The notes: generated by a model not told the origin, from the sequence alone. Positions 34,551-43,970 are shown, counted from the first letter of the stretch. The stretch is DNA of 64,000 bases from Acidimicrobiales bacterium (GCA_041394265.1 JAWKIO010000005.1:372001-436000); one strand, 5' to 3'. Numbers and translations: made by a program.

Positions 34551-36989
34551 CTAACCAGCTTCGATCAGGTAGCGGGTGCGCAGCATTTCGGCGGCTTCTT
34601 CGGGGCTGACAGCTTGGGACAGCCACATCCCCTGGCCGGTGGTGCAGCCGAGTTCGAGGACCTCTTCCCGCAGCAGGTCGTCGTCGACGCCGGCGGCGGC
34701 GACTCGGAGGCCGGCGGTCTTGGCCAGCGTGATGAGCGAGCTGACGAGGGCCCGACTCGAGAGGCGGTTCGACAGGTCGGCGATGAGGTTGAGGTCGACC
34801 TTGACGGCGTCGATGGCGAACCGTGGAAGACGATCGAGGTTTGCGTAATCGGAGCCGAAGCGGTCGAGCGTCACGGGCATGCCCATGGCCCGGTAGGTGT
34901 CGAAGACCTGGCGGAGGACGGTGCCGTCGCTACGAAGCACGTCTTCGGGGACTTCGATCCGGAAGTTACTCGGACGGAGCTTGTGCCGTTCGAGTTCACC
35001 GGAGATGAGCTGGCGGGAGCGGCTCGACAGGAACATCTCGGTGGTGAGATTGATGGCCATCTCGAGGTCGGACACCGGCAGGCCGGCTTCGGCCCACTTG
35101 GCGAACGTGGCGATCGAGGCGGTGATGACCCATTCGTCGATCTGGCCCGACGTGCCCGTTGCCTTGGCCATCGGCATGAACTCGGCCGGGGCCAGGAGCC
35201 CTCGTTCGGGGTGACGCCAGCGAACGGTCGACTCGAGGCCTCGCAGCGCACCGTCACGCAGGTCGGCGATTGGCCACAGGAGCAGCTCGAGCTGGCCATT
35301 CGAGGTGGCTTCGCGCAGTTCGTTGAGGATCGACAGGTGTTCCTCGTTGGCGGCGAGCGTTTCGTTCGTGACTCGCACGGCTCGTCCCTTGCCCATGGCC
35401 TTCGCCCGGTACATGGCGATGTCGGCCTCTTTGATGAGTCGTTCGGTCGAGCGATCGTCGGATGCCGAGGAGACGCCGATCGAAGCGGAGATCTGCGCTT
35501 CGTCGTTGCTGACGATGAAGGGCAGCTCCAATGCGGCGACGATGCGTTCGGCCAGACGTTCGGCTTCGAGCAGTCCGAGGCCACGCAGGACCACCACGAA
35601 TTCGTCGCCGCCGAGGCGGGCCACGAAGTCGCTCGGGCGCAGCACGCCACGAAGTCGGTCACCGACACGGACCAGGAGTTCGTCGCCGGCGCCGTGACCC
35701 AGTCGGTCGTTGACGGCCTTGAAGCCGTCGAGGTCGACGAATAGCACACTCACCAGGTCCTCGGACTCGACCATGAGCCGATCGAGTTCCTCGATCAGCT
35801 GCTGACGGTTCGGGAGACCGGTGAGGGCGTCGTGGGTCGCCTGGTACGCGAGTTGGGCTTCGACTCGTTCCCGGCGGGCGATGTCCTGGGCCAGGGCTTC
35901 GGTCATGTCGTCGAACGCCATGGAGAGACGACCCAGTTCATCGAAGCGCTCATCGCCGGTGCGGACGGTCAGATCGCCGTCGGCCACGGCTTCGGCAAGC
36001 TCGGTCATGCGAGCGAGACGCTGGACGAACGAGCGGAGCAGGACGGCGATCACCGAGATGATCACGAGACCGGCCGAGATGAACACGCCGATGATGCCGA
36101 GGCGAACCCGACCGAGCTTGGCGAACAGCACGCTGGGGTCGGTGTCGATCACCACGATCCAGCCGATGTTGGCCGAGCGAGCGGTGGCCCGAACGACGGC
36201 GGCGCCGTCGGGTTTCGCCGTCTCCGACACCTGCGGGTTGCCGGCGGTCGGGTTGGCGTCGAGCGGCATGAGCTGCCCGATGTAGGCCGGGTCATCAGAC
36301 CACAACACGGTGTTGGTGCCGTTCGGATTCGACAGCAGCAGATTGCGATCGGCGTCACGGTTCAGCGCATCGGTGGCGCTGTTCGTGTAGAGCAGGGTCT
36401 CGAGCTTCCACTCCGAGACGAGCCGGAAATTGGCCGCACCCTGGTTGACGGTGACGATGATCGACACTCGGTAGCCCCGCTCGTCGTCGGCGAACGGCGG
36501 TGAGACCCAGACGGCGGTATCGATCGACGAGGACTGGCCGGCATCGGTCGACTCGGGCGACAAGTAGCTGATGGCGTCGGGATAGATCAGCGTGGAGTTG
36601 ATGGCGAGCGCGATCCCCGTGCTGCCCTCGGGATCGGTCTGCTGGCGCAGCTGATCGAGTCGTTCACGGATGGCTCGGTTCGCTTCGTTGCGTCCAGCTC
36701 CGGAGAGAGCGGCGACGTTCTTCACGAACTCGGCGTCGGATCCTGCAGCCTGCAGCACACCAGCGGCCCGCGAGATCTCGGAATCGATCCGGTTCGCTTC
36801 GACCTCGGCGGCGAGTTCGACCGCCTTCAGAGTCTCGCCCTTGACCAGGCCGCCGGCGATGTTCGCCACCTGGATGCCGAGGATCACGAGCGGGAGACAC
36901 GACGCCAACATCGTCAACGTGACCTTCTGGCCGAGGCGCAGATGGTGCACGAATTGGAAGGGGCCGCCGGACCCAGACGCGGAACTCAC
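34551..36989 (-). CDS. Membrane-bound GGDEF protein with degenerate EAL domain
   Basis: 812 aa. Two membrane segments (about 23-45 and 295-325) enclose a Cache-like sensor region; a HAMP domain follows (about 320-375), then GGDEF (about 390-550) and EAL (about 565-805). The cyclase motif RLGGDEF is intact, so c-di-GMP synthesis is likely. The EAL domain has lost key residues: DDFG is DRFG, AEGVE is AAGVD and EAL itself is EST. It is probably inactive as a phosphodiesterase and may regulate or bind. GTG start with AGGGG upstream. Confidence 0.88.
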   Translation of the reverse strand: MSSASGSGGPFQFVHHLRLGQKVTLTMLASCLPLVILGIQVANIAGGLVKGETLKAVELAAEVEANRIDSEISRAAGVLQAAGSDAEFVKNVAALSGAGRNEANRAIRERLDQLRQQTDPEGSTGIALAINSTLIYPDAISYLSPESTDAGQSSSIDTAVWVSPPFADDERGYRVSIIVTVNQGAANFRLVSEWKLETLLYTNSATDALNRDADRNLLLSNPNGTNTVLWSDDPAYIGQLMPLDANPTAGNPQVSETAKPDGAAVVRATARSANIGWIVVIDTDPSVLFAKLGRVRLGIIGVFISAGLVIISVIAVLLRSFVQRLARMTELAEAVADGDLTVRTGDERFDELGRLSMAFDDMTEALAQDIARRERVEAQLAYQATHDALTGLPNRQQLIEELDRLMVESEDLVSVLFVDLDGFKAVNDRLGHGAGDELLVRVGDRLRGVLRPSDFVARLGGDEFVVVLRGLGLLEAERLAERIVAALELPFIVSNDEAQISASIGVSSASDDRSTERLIKEADIAMYRAKAMGKGRAVRVTNETLAANEEHLSILNELREATSNGQLELLLWPIADLRDGALRGLESTVRWRHPERGLLAPAEFMPMAKATGTSGQIDEWVITASIATFAKWAEAGLPVSDLEMAINLTTEMFLSSRSRQLISGELERHKLRPSNFRIEVPEDVLRSDGTVLRQVFDTYRAMGMPVTLDRFGSDYANLDRLPRFAIDAVKVDLNLIADLSNRLSSRALVSSLITLAKTAGLRVAAAGVDDDLLREEVLELGCTTGQGMWLSQAVSPEEAAEMLRTRYLIEAG

Positions 36990-37086
36990 CCCTGTCCATC
37001 GGCCATCGAGCCTGGCCCGAAAGGTTTTTGGTCAGAATCCGAATACTTGGGCCAAACGGACCGACTGCACCGCCGCGCCCCGAGGC

Positions 37087-37899
37087 TCAGCGGTGGATGT
37101 CGCCCTCGGTGTCTCGTAGCGAGGGAGCGAGACGACCCGAGCGCTTGGCGATGATCTCCCCACAGATGGAGATGGCGGTCTCCTCGGGGGTGCGGGCCCC
37201 GAGATCGAGCCCGATCGGCGCCATGATGCGTGCGATCTGTTCGTCGGTGACACCTTCGGCCCGGAGCCTCGAGTTGCGGTCCTCGGTGGTGCGTCGCGAT
37301 CCCATCGCACCGAGGTAGCCGACATCGGTCTTGAGCGCTTCGATCACCGCCGGCACGTCGAACTTCGCGTCGTGGGTGAGCACGCACACGGCATCTCGCT
37401 GGCCGAGCGTGGGGCCGACCTTCTCGAGCAGACGATGCGGCCAATCGACCACGACCTCGTCGGCGTAGGGAAAGCGCTGACGGGTGGCGAAGACGGCCCG
37501 GGCATCACACACGGTGACTCGGTAGCCGAGCACCTTCGCCACTCGACACAGCGACGCGGTGAAGTCGACTGCACCGAAGATCAGCATGTGGGGTGGCGGC
37601 GCAAAGGTCTCGATGAAGACCGAAACGGCTTCTTCCCGGGCCTCGCCGTGTTCGCCGTAGTGACGGATTCCCGAGGTGCCGGCCGCCAGTTCGCCCAGCA
37701 GGTCTCGACTGACCACCCGATCGAGGTCGTCGTTGCCCAGCGAACCGAGCGCCGACTCGTCGGGTCGCATGAGGATCTTGTTCCCCACGCCGGCACCGGC
37801 CACGACCGTGGCGAGTGCGATCGGGTCCTCATTGTTGATCGCGGTGCGCAGTACGTCGTAGAGCGATACCGGCTGGTCGATGGGGGCGTCGTCAGCCAT
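37087..37899 (-). CDS. XdhC/CoxI-family protein with Rossmann domain
   Basis: 270 aa. XdhC N-terminal remnant (YDVLRTAINNEDPIALATVV) and a full C-terminal Rossmann domain (MLIFGAVDFTASLCRVAKVLGYRVTVCD, GYLGAMGSRRT). XdhC proteins bind molybdenum cofactor, help sulfurate it and insert it into xanthine dehydrogenase-type enzymes. It follows the small XdhC-N gene after 3 bp. Confidence 0.87.
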   Translation of the reverse strand: MADDAPIDQPVSLYDVLRTAINNEDPIALATVVAGAGVGNKILMRPDESALGSLGNDDLDRVVSRDLLGELAAGTSGIRHYGEHGEAREEAVSVFIETFAPPPHMLIFGAVDFTASLCRVAKVLGYRVTVCDARAVFATRQRFPYADEVVVDWPHRLLEKVGPTLGQRDAVCVLTHDAKFDVPAVIEALKTDVGYLGAMGSRRTTEDRNSRLRAEGVTDEQIARIMAPIGLDLGARTPEETAISICGEIIAKRSGRLAPSLRDTEGDIHR

Positions 37900-37902
37900 G
37901 GC

Positions 37903-38217
37903 TCACCAATCCAGTTCTTCGATGAAGAGGTGGATGGTGCCGCCACAGGTGAGCCCGACGGCGAAGGCCTCGTCGTCGGAGTAGCCGAACGTGACGATGC
38001 GACGCGAGCCGTCTTCGAGCGACTGCAGTGCCTCGACCACGACCGCGCCCTCGACGCATCCGCCGCTGACAGATCCGGCGACGTCGCCGTCTTCGTTGAC
38101 CGCCATCGCCGCGCCGGGAAGACGAGGGCCCGAACCCTCGATGTCGACGACTCGGGCAACGGCGACGCGCTTGCCCTGTCGCTTCCATCGATCGAGGTCG
38201 GAGAGGATCTCACGCAT
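37903..38217 (-). CDS. XdhC N-terminal-domain protein
   Basis: 104 aa consisting only of the XdhC/CoxI N-terminal domain, with RRLPGAAM-like GPRLPGAAMAV and the signature SVSGGCVEGAVV. Together with the next gene it forms a split XdhC pair, as in some cox clusters. ATG at 38217 has TAGCCT 6 nt upstream, so the pair may be transcribed separately from CoxM/CoxS. Confidence 0.85.
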   Translation of the reverse strand: MREILSDLDRWKRQGKRVAVARVVDIEGSGPRLPGAAMAVNEDGDVAGSVSGGCVEGAVVVEALQSLEDGSRRIVTFGYSDDEAFAVGLTCGGTIHLFIEELDW

Positions 38218-38229
38218 ACCGCAAGGCTA
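38215..38229 (-). promoter_or_regulatory. Leaderless-type -10 element of the small XdhC gene
   Basis: TAGCCT (38229-38224, minus strand) precedes the ATG at 38217 by 6 nt. Confidence 0.45.
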
Positions 38230-38261
38230 CTCCTCCCCGACCCGACCGGCGTTGGCAGGTG

Positions 38262-39089
38262 TCAGGCGATGCCGGCGCTGGTGAGCGCCCGGCGGGTGAG
38301 CACACGGGCCAGATGCTGGCGGTACTCGATGCTCGCATTGAGGTCGGCCGACGGCTCGACGCCTTCGGCTGCGAGTTCGGCCGCCTCGGCAGCCGAAGCA
38401 CCTCCGGCCAGCGCCGCTTCCACGGCCGTGGCTCGTACGGGCGTGGGGTGCATGCTGACGAGGGCGACCTTGGCGCCGTCGTCGGTCTTTTGCGCCGACA
38501 CACCCACGATGGCCCAGTCCTGGGCCCGGCGGTTGAACTTCTCGAAACCCCAGCCGGCGCCGGTGTGCTTCGGGATGCGGATCTCGGTGATCATCTCGGT
38601 CGGCTCGAGGCTCGACTCGAGGAACCCGGCGAACAGGTCACCGGCTTCGATCACCCGCTCGCCGTCGGTGCTGCGGGCCACCACCGACCCGCCGAGGGCG
38701 AGGAGGGTGGAGGGGTGGTCGCCGGAGGCGTCGGAGTGCGCAAGCGAGCCGCCGAGGGTGCCGCGGTGACGTATCTGCGGGTCGCCCACGAAGCTGGTGG
38801 CGTGGGCCAGCAGCGGTGCGTGCTCGAGAATGAGGTCGTTGATCTCGACGTCGCGGTGGCGAGTGAGGGCACCGATGGCGAGGTGATCGCCGGCGTCACG
38901 CACGTAGGAGAGGTCGCTGAGCCGGCCGATGTCGACCAGCACCGACGGATAGGCGAGACGCAGCTTCATGATCGGCAGCAAGGAGTGGCCACCGGCGAGG
39001 AGCTTGGCTTCGTCGCCGTGCTCGGCGAGAAGGGCGAGGGCCTCGTCGACCGATCCGGCACGCTCGTAGTCGAAAGCGACGGGAATCAC
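38262..39089 (-). CDS. CO dehydrogenase/xanthine dehydrogenase FAD subunit (CoxM-like)
   Basis: 275 aa, the usual length of the medium subunit. FAD-binding motifs AGGHSLLPIMKLR (near residue 32) and RGTLGGSLAHSDASGD (near 107) match CoxM. The C-terminal CO_deh_flav_C domain completes it. In the family, electrons pass from the Mo site through 2Fe-2S clusters to this FAD. GTG start overlaps the CoxS stop. The Mo-binding large subunit is not present in this window. Confidence 0.9.
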   Translation of the reverse strand: MIPVAFDYERAGSVDEALALLAEHGDEAKLLAGGHSLLPIMKLRLAYPSVLVDIGRLSDLSYVRDAGDHLAIGALTRHRDVEINDLILEHAPLLAHATSFVGDPQIRHRGTLGGSLAHSDASGDHPSTLLALGGSVVARSTDGERVIEAGDLFAGFLESSLEPTEMITEIRIPKHTGAGWGFEKFNRRAQDWAIVGVSAQKTDDGAKVALVSMHPTPVRATAVEAALAGGASAAEAAELAAEGVEPSADLNASIEYRQHLARVLTRRALTSAGIA

Positions 39090-39547
39090 TTCTCACCTCC
39101 GGCAGCGGTGAGGACGGCCTTCACGATGTTGTGATAGCCGGTGCAGCGACACAAGTTGCCTTCCAGGCCCTCACGGACCTGGGCCTCGGTCGGGTTCGGC
39201 ACCTCTTCGAGGAGCGACACCGATGCCATCACCATGCCCGGTGTGCAGTAGCCGCACTGGAGGCCGTGGCACTCCATGAAGGCCTGCTGCATCGGGTGGA
39301 GTTCGTCGCCGTTCGCCAGACCCTCGATCGTGGTGATCGACTGGCCGTCGGCCTGGACGGCGAGCACGGTGCAGGACTTCACGGCTTCGCCGTTGAGGTG
39401 CAACGTGCAGGCGCCGCACGAGGACGTGTCGCAGCCGATGTTGGTGCCGGTCAGGCCCACGACGTCTCGGATGTAGTGCACGAGCAACGTGCGCGGCTCG
39501 ACGTCACTGGTGTGACTCGTTCCGTTGACCTCCACCGTTATCTCCAC
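39086..39547 (-). CDS. 2Fe-2S subunit of a Cox/Xdh-type molybdenum hydroxylase (CoxS-like)
   Basis: 153 aa. Plant-type cluster ligands GCDTSSCGACTLHL...C in the first half and CGYCTPGMVM with NLCRCTGY in the helical second half, both canonical. The start chosen is the GTG at 39547 with GGGGG just upstream; a TTG at 39559 is an alternative. First gene of the S-M-XdhC-XdhC run; the gap to ftsB upstream is about 230 bp and holds no gene. Confidence 0.9.
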   Translation of the reverse strand: MEITVEVNGTSHTSDVEPRTLLVHYIRDVVGLTGTNIGCDTSSCGACTLHLNGEAVKSCTVLAVQADGQSITTIEGLANGDELHPMQQAFMECHGLQCGYCTPGMVMASVSLLEEVPNPTEAQVREGLEGNLCRCTGYHNIVKAVLTAAGGEK

Positions 39548-39612
39548 GGCAACCCCCAAATAGGTTCGAGTTCGATGTACCGGGCGAGTGTGGCACGAAT
39601 TTCACGCGATTG

Positions 39613-39635
39613 CCCAAGTCGTTCGAGGACTTGGC
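39613..39635. promoter_or_regulatory. Inverted repeat upstream of the cox-like operon
   Basis: CCAAGTC (39614-39620) and GACTTGG (39628-39634) form a perfect 7-bp inverted repeat with a 7-bp centre, about 70 bp upstream of the CoxS start. It could be an operator. The rest of 39575-39786 shows nothing else I can name. Confidence 0.35.
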
Positions 39636-39786
39636 AACGACATTGCAGAAATCTCGCGACTTCTCGCGCCTGACAGCGTCAGTTTTGGTGCCCTCGGTGC
39701 CTCCACAGCGTGGGCGGTACCGATCCCCGGCAACGAGCGCGGCGACAGCGCCGGAGCGGATCGGTATCGCCTAACTCAGGTCTTGG

Positions 39787-40164
39787 TCAGTCTTCGACCT
39801 TCTCGAGAATGCGATAGCTCTCCTCGCCCGGGTAGACGAGGTCGAAGTTCTCCCGGGCCCGGCGCTCGATCTCGGCGTCGGTCTCGAGCAGGTCGAGCAT
39901 GGCGTCGAGCTGCTCGAGGTCGGCGTTGACTTCGTCGAGTTCGGTCTGGACGGCCTCGCGCTCGTTTTGCTGGTCCATCCAGGTGCGGGTGGGCAGCACG
40001 GCGAGCGCTCCGATCACGATCACCGAGACACCGAAGACGGTGCCGACCGCAGCCATCCGGCGCACTCGGGGCGGCACGTGCTCACCAATGCTCGCGAGCG
40101 GGTTGCGGGACGTGCCGGACCGCGGCTCTCGCTTGCCGGCCGTGCGTGTGGGCTTGCTCGCCAC
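39787..40164 (-). CDS. FtsB/DivIC-like septum formation initiator
   Basis: 125 aa. A basic cytoplasmic N-terminus, one membrane helix (residues about 38-58), then a coiled coil (QQNEREAVQTELDEVNADLEQLDAML) and the conserved NFDLVYPGEESYRI ending. This is the DivIC/FtsB build of the FtsQLB division complex. It is 5 bp downstream of enolase, the standard actinobacterial pairing. Confidence 0.9.
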   Translation of the reverse strand: MASKPTRTAGKREPRSGTSRNPLASIGEHVPPRVRRMAAVGTVFGVSVIVIGALAVLPTRTWMDQQNEREAVQTELDEVNADLEQLDAMLDLLETDAEIERRARENFDLVYPGEESYRILEKVED

Positions 40165-40169
40165 GACGC

Positions 40170-41465
40170 CTACTTGGTGGTGGTGGCGGCGACCCGAGAA
40201 AGGGCCTTGGCTCCGAGATACCGAGCAGCGTCACCGAGGTCGGCCTCGATGCGCAGCAGCTGGTTGTATTTCGCCACACGATCCGAGCGGGCGGGGGCGC
40301 CAGTCTTGATCTGACCGCAGTTGGTGGCCACGGCGAGGTCGGCGATCGTGGTGTCTTCCGTCTCGCCCGAGCGGTGTGACATGACCGAGCCGTACCGGCT
40401 GGCGGTGGCCAGGGAGACGGCATCGAGGGTCTCGGTGAGCGAGCCGATCTGGTTGACCTTGACGAGAATGGCGTTGGCGACGCCGGCGTCGATGCCGCGC
40501 TGGAGACGCTCGGTGTTGGTGACGAACAGGTCGTCGCCAACGAGCTGGCAGTGGTCGCCCGTGAGGGCGGTGTGAATGGCCCAGCCGTCCCAGTCTTCCT
40601 CGGACATGCCGTCTTCGATCGAGACGATCGGGTACTTGCTGACCAGCTCCTGGAGCAGCTCGGCCATCCCCTGCGACGACAGCTCACGACCCTCGCCCGC
40701 GAGGTTGTAGACCGAGCCGTTGTAGAACTCGGTGGAGGCGACGTCCATGGCCAGCGCCATGTCGGTGCCCGGGGTGAGGCCGGCGGCTTCGATGGCGTGC
40801 ATCAACAGCTGCAGGGCCTCCTCGTTGGAGCCGAGGTTGGGGGCGAAGCCGCCCTCGTCGCCGATGGCGGTGGAGAGGCCCCGGTCGTGGAGCACCTTCT
40901 TCAACTGGTGGTAGGTCTCGACGCCCCAGCGCAGTGCCTCGGAGAACGAGGCTGCGCCGACCGGCATGATCATGAACTCTTGGAAGTCGATGTTGTTGTC
41001 GGCGTGCTCACCACCGTTGAGCACGTTCATCATCGGCACCGGCAACACGTGGGCGTTGGCACCGCCGACATAGCGGTAGAGCGGAAGATCGAGATCATCG
41101 GCCGCCGCAGTGGCAACGGCGAGTGAGACGCCGAGGATGGCATTGGCGCCGAGGTTCGCTTTGTTCGGCGTGCCGTCGAGTTCGTTGAGGATGGCGTCGA
41201 TCTCACGCTGGTTGTACGCATCGACACCGACGAGCGCATTGGTGATCGCCGCGTTGACATTGCCCACCGCCGTGAGCACACCCTTGCCCATGTAGCGATC
41301 ACCGCCATCACGCAGCTCGACCGCCTCGAACTGCCCGGTGGAGGCACCAGACGGCACGATCGCCCGTCCGTAGGCCCCCGATTCCAGCAGGACTTCCACT
41401 TCGACCGTGGGGTTTCCTCGGGAATCCAGAACTTCTCGTCCAAGGATCTGCTCGATGACACTCAC
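40170..41465 (-). CDS. eno: Enolase
   Basis: 431 aa. Converts 2-phosphoglycerate to phosphoenolpyruvate. Signatures SGASTGQFEAVELRDGG, GGEHADNNIDFQEFMI, DDLFVTN, ILVKVNQIGSLTET and SHRSGETEDTTIADL contain the Mg-binding Asp/Glu and catalytic Lys and His residues. GTG start at 41465 with AGGAG 8 bases upstream. Confidence 0.97.
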   Translation of the reverse strand: MSVIEQILGREVLDSRGNPTVEVEVLLESGAYGRAIVPSGASTGQFEAVELRDGGDRYMGKGVLTAVGNVNAAITNALVGVDAYNQREIDAILNELDGTPNKANLGANAILGVSLAVATAAADDLDLPLYRYVGGANAHVLPVPMMNVLNGGEHADNNIDFQEFMIMPVGAASFSEALRWGVETYHQLKKVLHDRGLSTAIGDEGGFAPNLGSNEEALQLLMHAIEAAGLTPGTDMALAMDVASTEFYNGSVYNLAGEGRELSSQGMAELLQELVSKYPIVSIEDGMSEEDWDGWAIHTALTGDHCQLVGDDLFVTNTERLQRGIDAGVANAILVKVNQIGSLTETLDAVSLATASRYGSVMSHRSGETEDTTIADLAVATNCGQIKTGAPARSDRVAKYNQLLRIEADLGDAARYLGAKALSRVAATTTK

Positions 41466-41516
41466 GCTAGGTGCTCCTCTTGCCGCGGGTTGTGGGAAGA
41501 GTACTCGGTTTCGCGC

Positions 41517-43970
41517 TCAGTCGGGCTTGATGCGCGCCGCGTATTCGTCAGACGCCCAGATCGAGGCGACCAGCGTCTCGAGCGAGTCATTGGTGTCACG
41601 AATCCGGGTGAACCACAACGCGTACTCCCCTTGCGTCGGCGACCGACCGAGGAGCGAGATGTGGGCCAGCGACGTGTCGATGGCCGGCAGGCTGAGCGCC
41701 TTGAACTCGTTGCCCTCGGTGAACCAGGTCATCACACCACCCCGGGTGAGTCCCCGATTGCGTTCACCGAGCCAGTAGTTGAAACCGGCGAGGTCGGGTG
41801 TGCGCAAGAGCACGTTGTTGTAGACGACCACCACGAACTCGGCGTCGTTCAGCCCGCCATAGGTGTTGGTGAACTCGGCCGACTTCGCGAACTCGTCGGA
41901 CACACCCTGGAGGTCGAGAATCCCTCGGTCCATGAGATCGGCCCAGTACTTTTGTCCTGAGGCGTCGGGTACCCGGAGGAAGTAGGCGAAGTAGAGGCGG
42001 GACACCTGACGGCGGGTCTCGAACGACGGGCTCTGCATCAGCCCGGTGATCACCGCCGGAGCATTCGACCCGTCAGCAGCGGTTCCCGCCGCGACGTCGG
42101 TGACCTGACCCGGCGTGGCCGCCACGCCGAAGAGATCGGGCCAGATCTGGCGAGCAAACGCCTCTCGGGTGCTGAACGGATGCACGGGCCGCAGCGAACG
42201 GAACTCGGCGGACGAACCGGCGGGGCTGTCACCTTGAGCGTTGACGGCGATCACGGTGGCAGTGAGCGTGCCGATCGGGAGTCCGTTGAACGTCGCAGTC
42301 CGTGCGCTCGTAGCGGGCACATTCTTGGTCTGACCACCGATCGAGACCTTGTAGGACGAGATGGTGCCGTTGCCGTTGTTCGACGGCGGATCCCACGTGA
42401 TCGTGACCGTCCCCGTCGTCGTGGAGGCCGTACTGGTCTTGACGTTCAACGGCGACCCAGGCGCGACCACGATGCTGAAGGTGTCGGTGCCCGCTGCGCC
42501 GTTGCCGGCAGCATTCACTGCGACGACCGAGACCGTGTAGTTGCCGGAGGGAAGGCCGGAGAACGAGGTGGACTCGACGTTACCCGCCACGGTCTTGGCG
42601 CTGGCGTTCGCCGGCGACAGGCTGATCCGGTACTCACCGATACCACCACCATCGTCAGCCGGCGGATCCCAAGTGATCGTGACCGTGTTCGACGAGTTGA
42701 CTGCGGCGTTCACGTTCCGAACGGCCGAGGCGGCCAGCGTCAGCGTGAACTGCTTGTTCGAGGGAAGGCCGTCGCCCGCGGCGTTTCGGGCGGTGACGGT
42801 GATCGTGTAGTCACCCGGACTCTGGTTGGCGAACGACGCGCTGGTCCCGGCCACGGTTCGGGTCTGCGTTGCCTGTCCGGAGCGATCGAGCTCGACGAAG
42901 TAGTTGTCGACCGTGCCCGAGGCCGCTGTCCACGACACGTTGATCGTCGACCCGGAGTTGGTGACGTTCGGTGTGCCCGGCGTGCCTGGTTTGGCCAGCG
43001 GGGCGGTCACGGTGATCGAGCGCGAGTTCGACGCTGGGCTGTTCGCCGGCGTCGCCAGCGCCGTCACCGCCACGCTGTACGTACCAGCAACCAACGCCGG
43101 AACCGTATGACTCCCCGCCGCACCGACCTGCACCGTCTTCGACACCGCACCGCCACCTGTGGCGACGAAACTCACCTGATAGCCCGACACCGTCGCACCA
43201 TTCGTCGCACCAGCGGTGAACACGATCGTCGCCTGATTCTCGCCACCCGTCGCAGACGTGAGGTTCGGCGCAGCCGGCGCGGACGGCGGCGCAGTGATGT
43301 CAACGGAGTTCGATGCGGCCGAGGCAGCACCGGTACCGATGGCGTTCACCGCCCGGACTCGGAAGGTATGCGCGCCGACTGCGAGTCCATTGACGGTGAT
43401 CGGCGAGCTCGTCGATCCGGATGACGTCCAACCGCCAGCATCGACGCTGACCTCGTAGTCGGTGATCGCAGAGCCGCCGTTGTTGGCCGGTGCACTGAAT
43501 GCGACCGTGGCAGAAGTGGTGGTCCCGACGCGGGTGGCCGTTCCGATGGTCGGGGCACCAGGGACGTTGTGTGTTGTGAACGTTCGGGAGAGCGGCGCCG
43601 AGGTGCCGTCGGCGTTCTTGGCTGCCACATCGACCGTGTAGGTCGTGCCCGGGGCGAGTCCCGAGATACTCACGGGTGACGCGGCGACCTCGGCAGGAGC
43701 ACCAGCAACCGCAGGTGTATACGTCAGAACGAAGCTCGTGGCTGGATCTCCAGTGGCCGCAGGGGTCCAGGCAATATTTGCCGTGAGTGCGGCTGGTTGC
43801 GGAATGGCGCTGCCCGTCGGAGCGTCAGGCGCAACAGCGGCGACGGGGCTGACCAGGCCGACCAGGAGCATCAGGGTGGCGGTGACGGCGACGACGGCGG
43901 CATGCCGACCTCGACGACCACGCTCCGCGGTGGTTCGGCCCACCGGTTGTTGCTCACTCCACTCGACCAT
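41517..43970 (-). CDS. Secreted FN3-repeat protein with C-terminal DUF4214
   Basis: 817 aa. A signal peptide or anchor (HAAVVAVTATLMLLVGLVSP, about 25-45) is followed by about six fibronectin type III domains (50-600) and a DUF4214 domain (about 640-815; RLYFAYFLRVPDASGQKYW, YNNVLLRTPDLAGFNYW), common in bacterial S-layer and surface proteins. The ATG at 43970 has GGAGG 5 nt upstream and was preferred to 43991. FN3 repeats resemble those of the giant protein at the left edge only in family. Confidence 0.87.
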   Translation of the reverse strand: MVEWSEQQPVGRTTAERGRRGRHAAVVAVTATLMLLVGLVSPVAAVAPDAPTGSAIPQPAALTANIAWTPAATGDPATSFVLTYTPAVAGAPAEVAASPVSISGLAPGTTYTVDVAAKNADGTSAPLSRTFTTHNVPGAPTIGTATRVGTTTSATVAFSAPANNGGSAITDYEVSVDAGGWTSSGSTSSPITVNGLAVGAHTFRVRAVNAIGTGAASAASNSVDITAPPSAPAAPNLTSATGGENQATIVFTAGATNGATVSGYQVSFVATGGGAVSKTVQVGAAGSHTVPALVAGTYSVAVTALATPANSPASNSRSITVTAPLAKPGTPGTPNVTNSGSTINVSWTAASGTVDNYFVELDRSGQATQTRTVAGTSASFANQSPGDYTITVTARNAAGDGLPSNKQFTLTLAASAVRNVNAAVNSSNTVTITWDPPADDGGGIGEYRISLSPANASAKTVAGNVESTSFSGLPSGNYTVSVVAVNAAGNGAAGTDTFSIVVAPGSPLNVKTSTASTTTGTVTITWDPPSNNGNGTISSYKVSIGGQTKNVPATSARTATFNGLPIGTLTATVIAVNAQGDSPAGSSAEFRSLRPVHPFSTREAFARQIWPDLFGVAATPGQVTDVAAGTAADGSNAPAVITGLMQSPSFETRRQVSRLYFAYFLRVPDASGQKYWADLMDRGILDLQGVSDEFAKSAEFTNTYGGLNDAEFVVVVYNNVLLRTPDLAGFNYWLGERNRGLTRGGVMTWFTEGNEFKALSLPAIDTSLAHISLLGRSPTQGEYALWFTRIRDTNDSLETLVASIWASDEYAARIKPD

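Noticed and set aside
33609..35744. 711-aa open frame on the plus strand
   Set aside because: Crosses the acyl-CoA dehydrogenase, the non-coding repeats and the GGDEF gene in antisense; no domain.
39588..39929. 113-aa plus-strand open frame between coxS and ftsB
   Set aside because: Ends inside ftsB antisense, low-complexity C-terminus, no start signal; the gap is better read as regulatory DNA.
42180..43424. 414-aa plus-strand open frame inside the FN3-DUF4214 gene
   Set aside because: Antisense shadow with Arg/Gly-rich composition.
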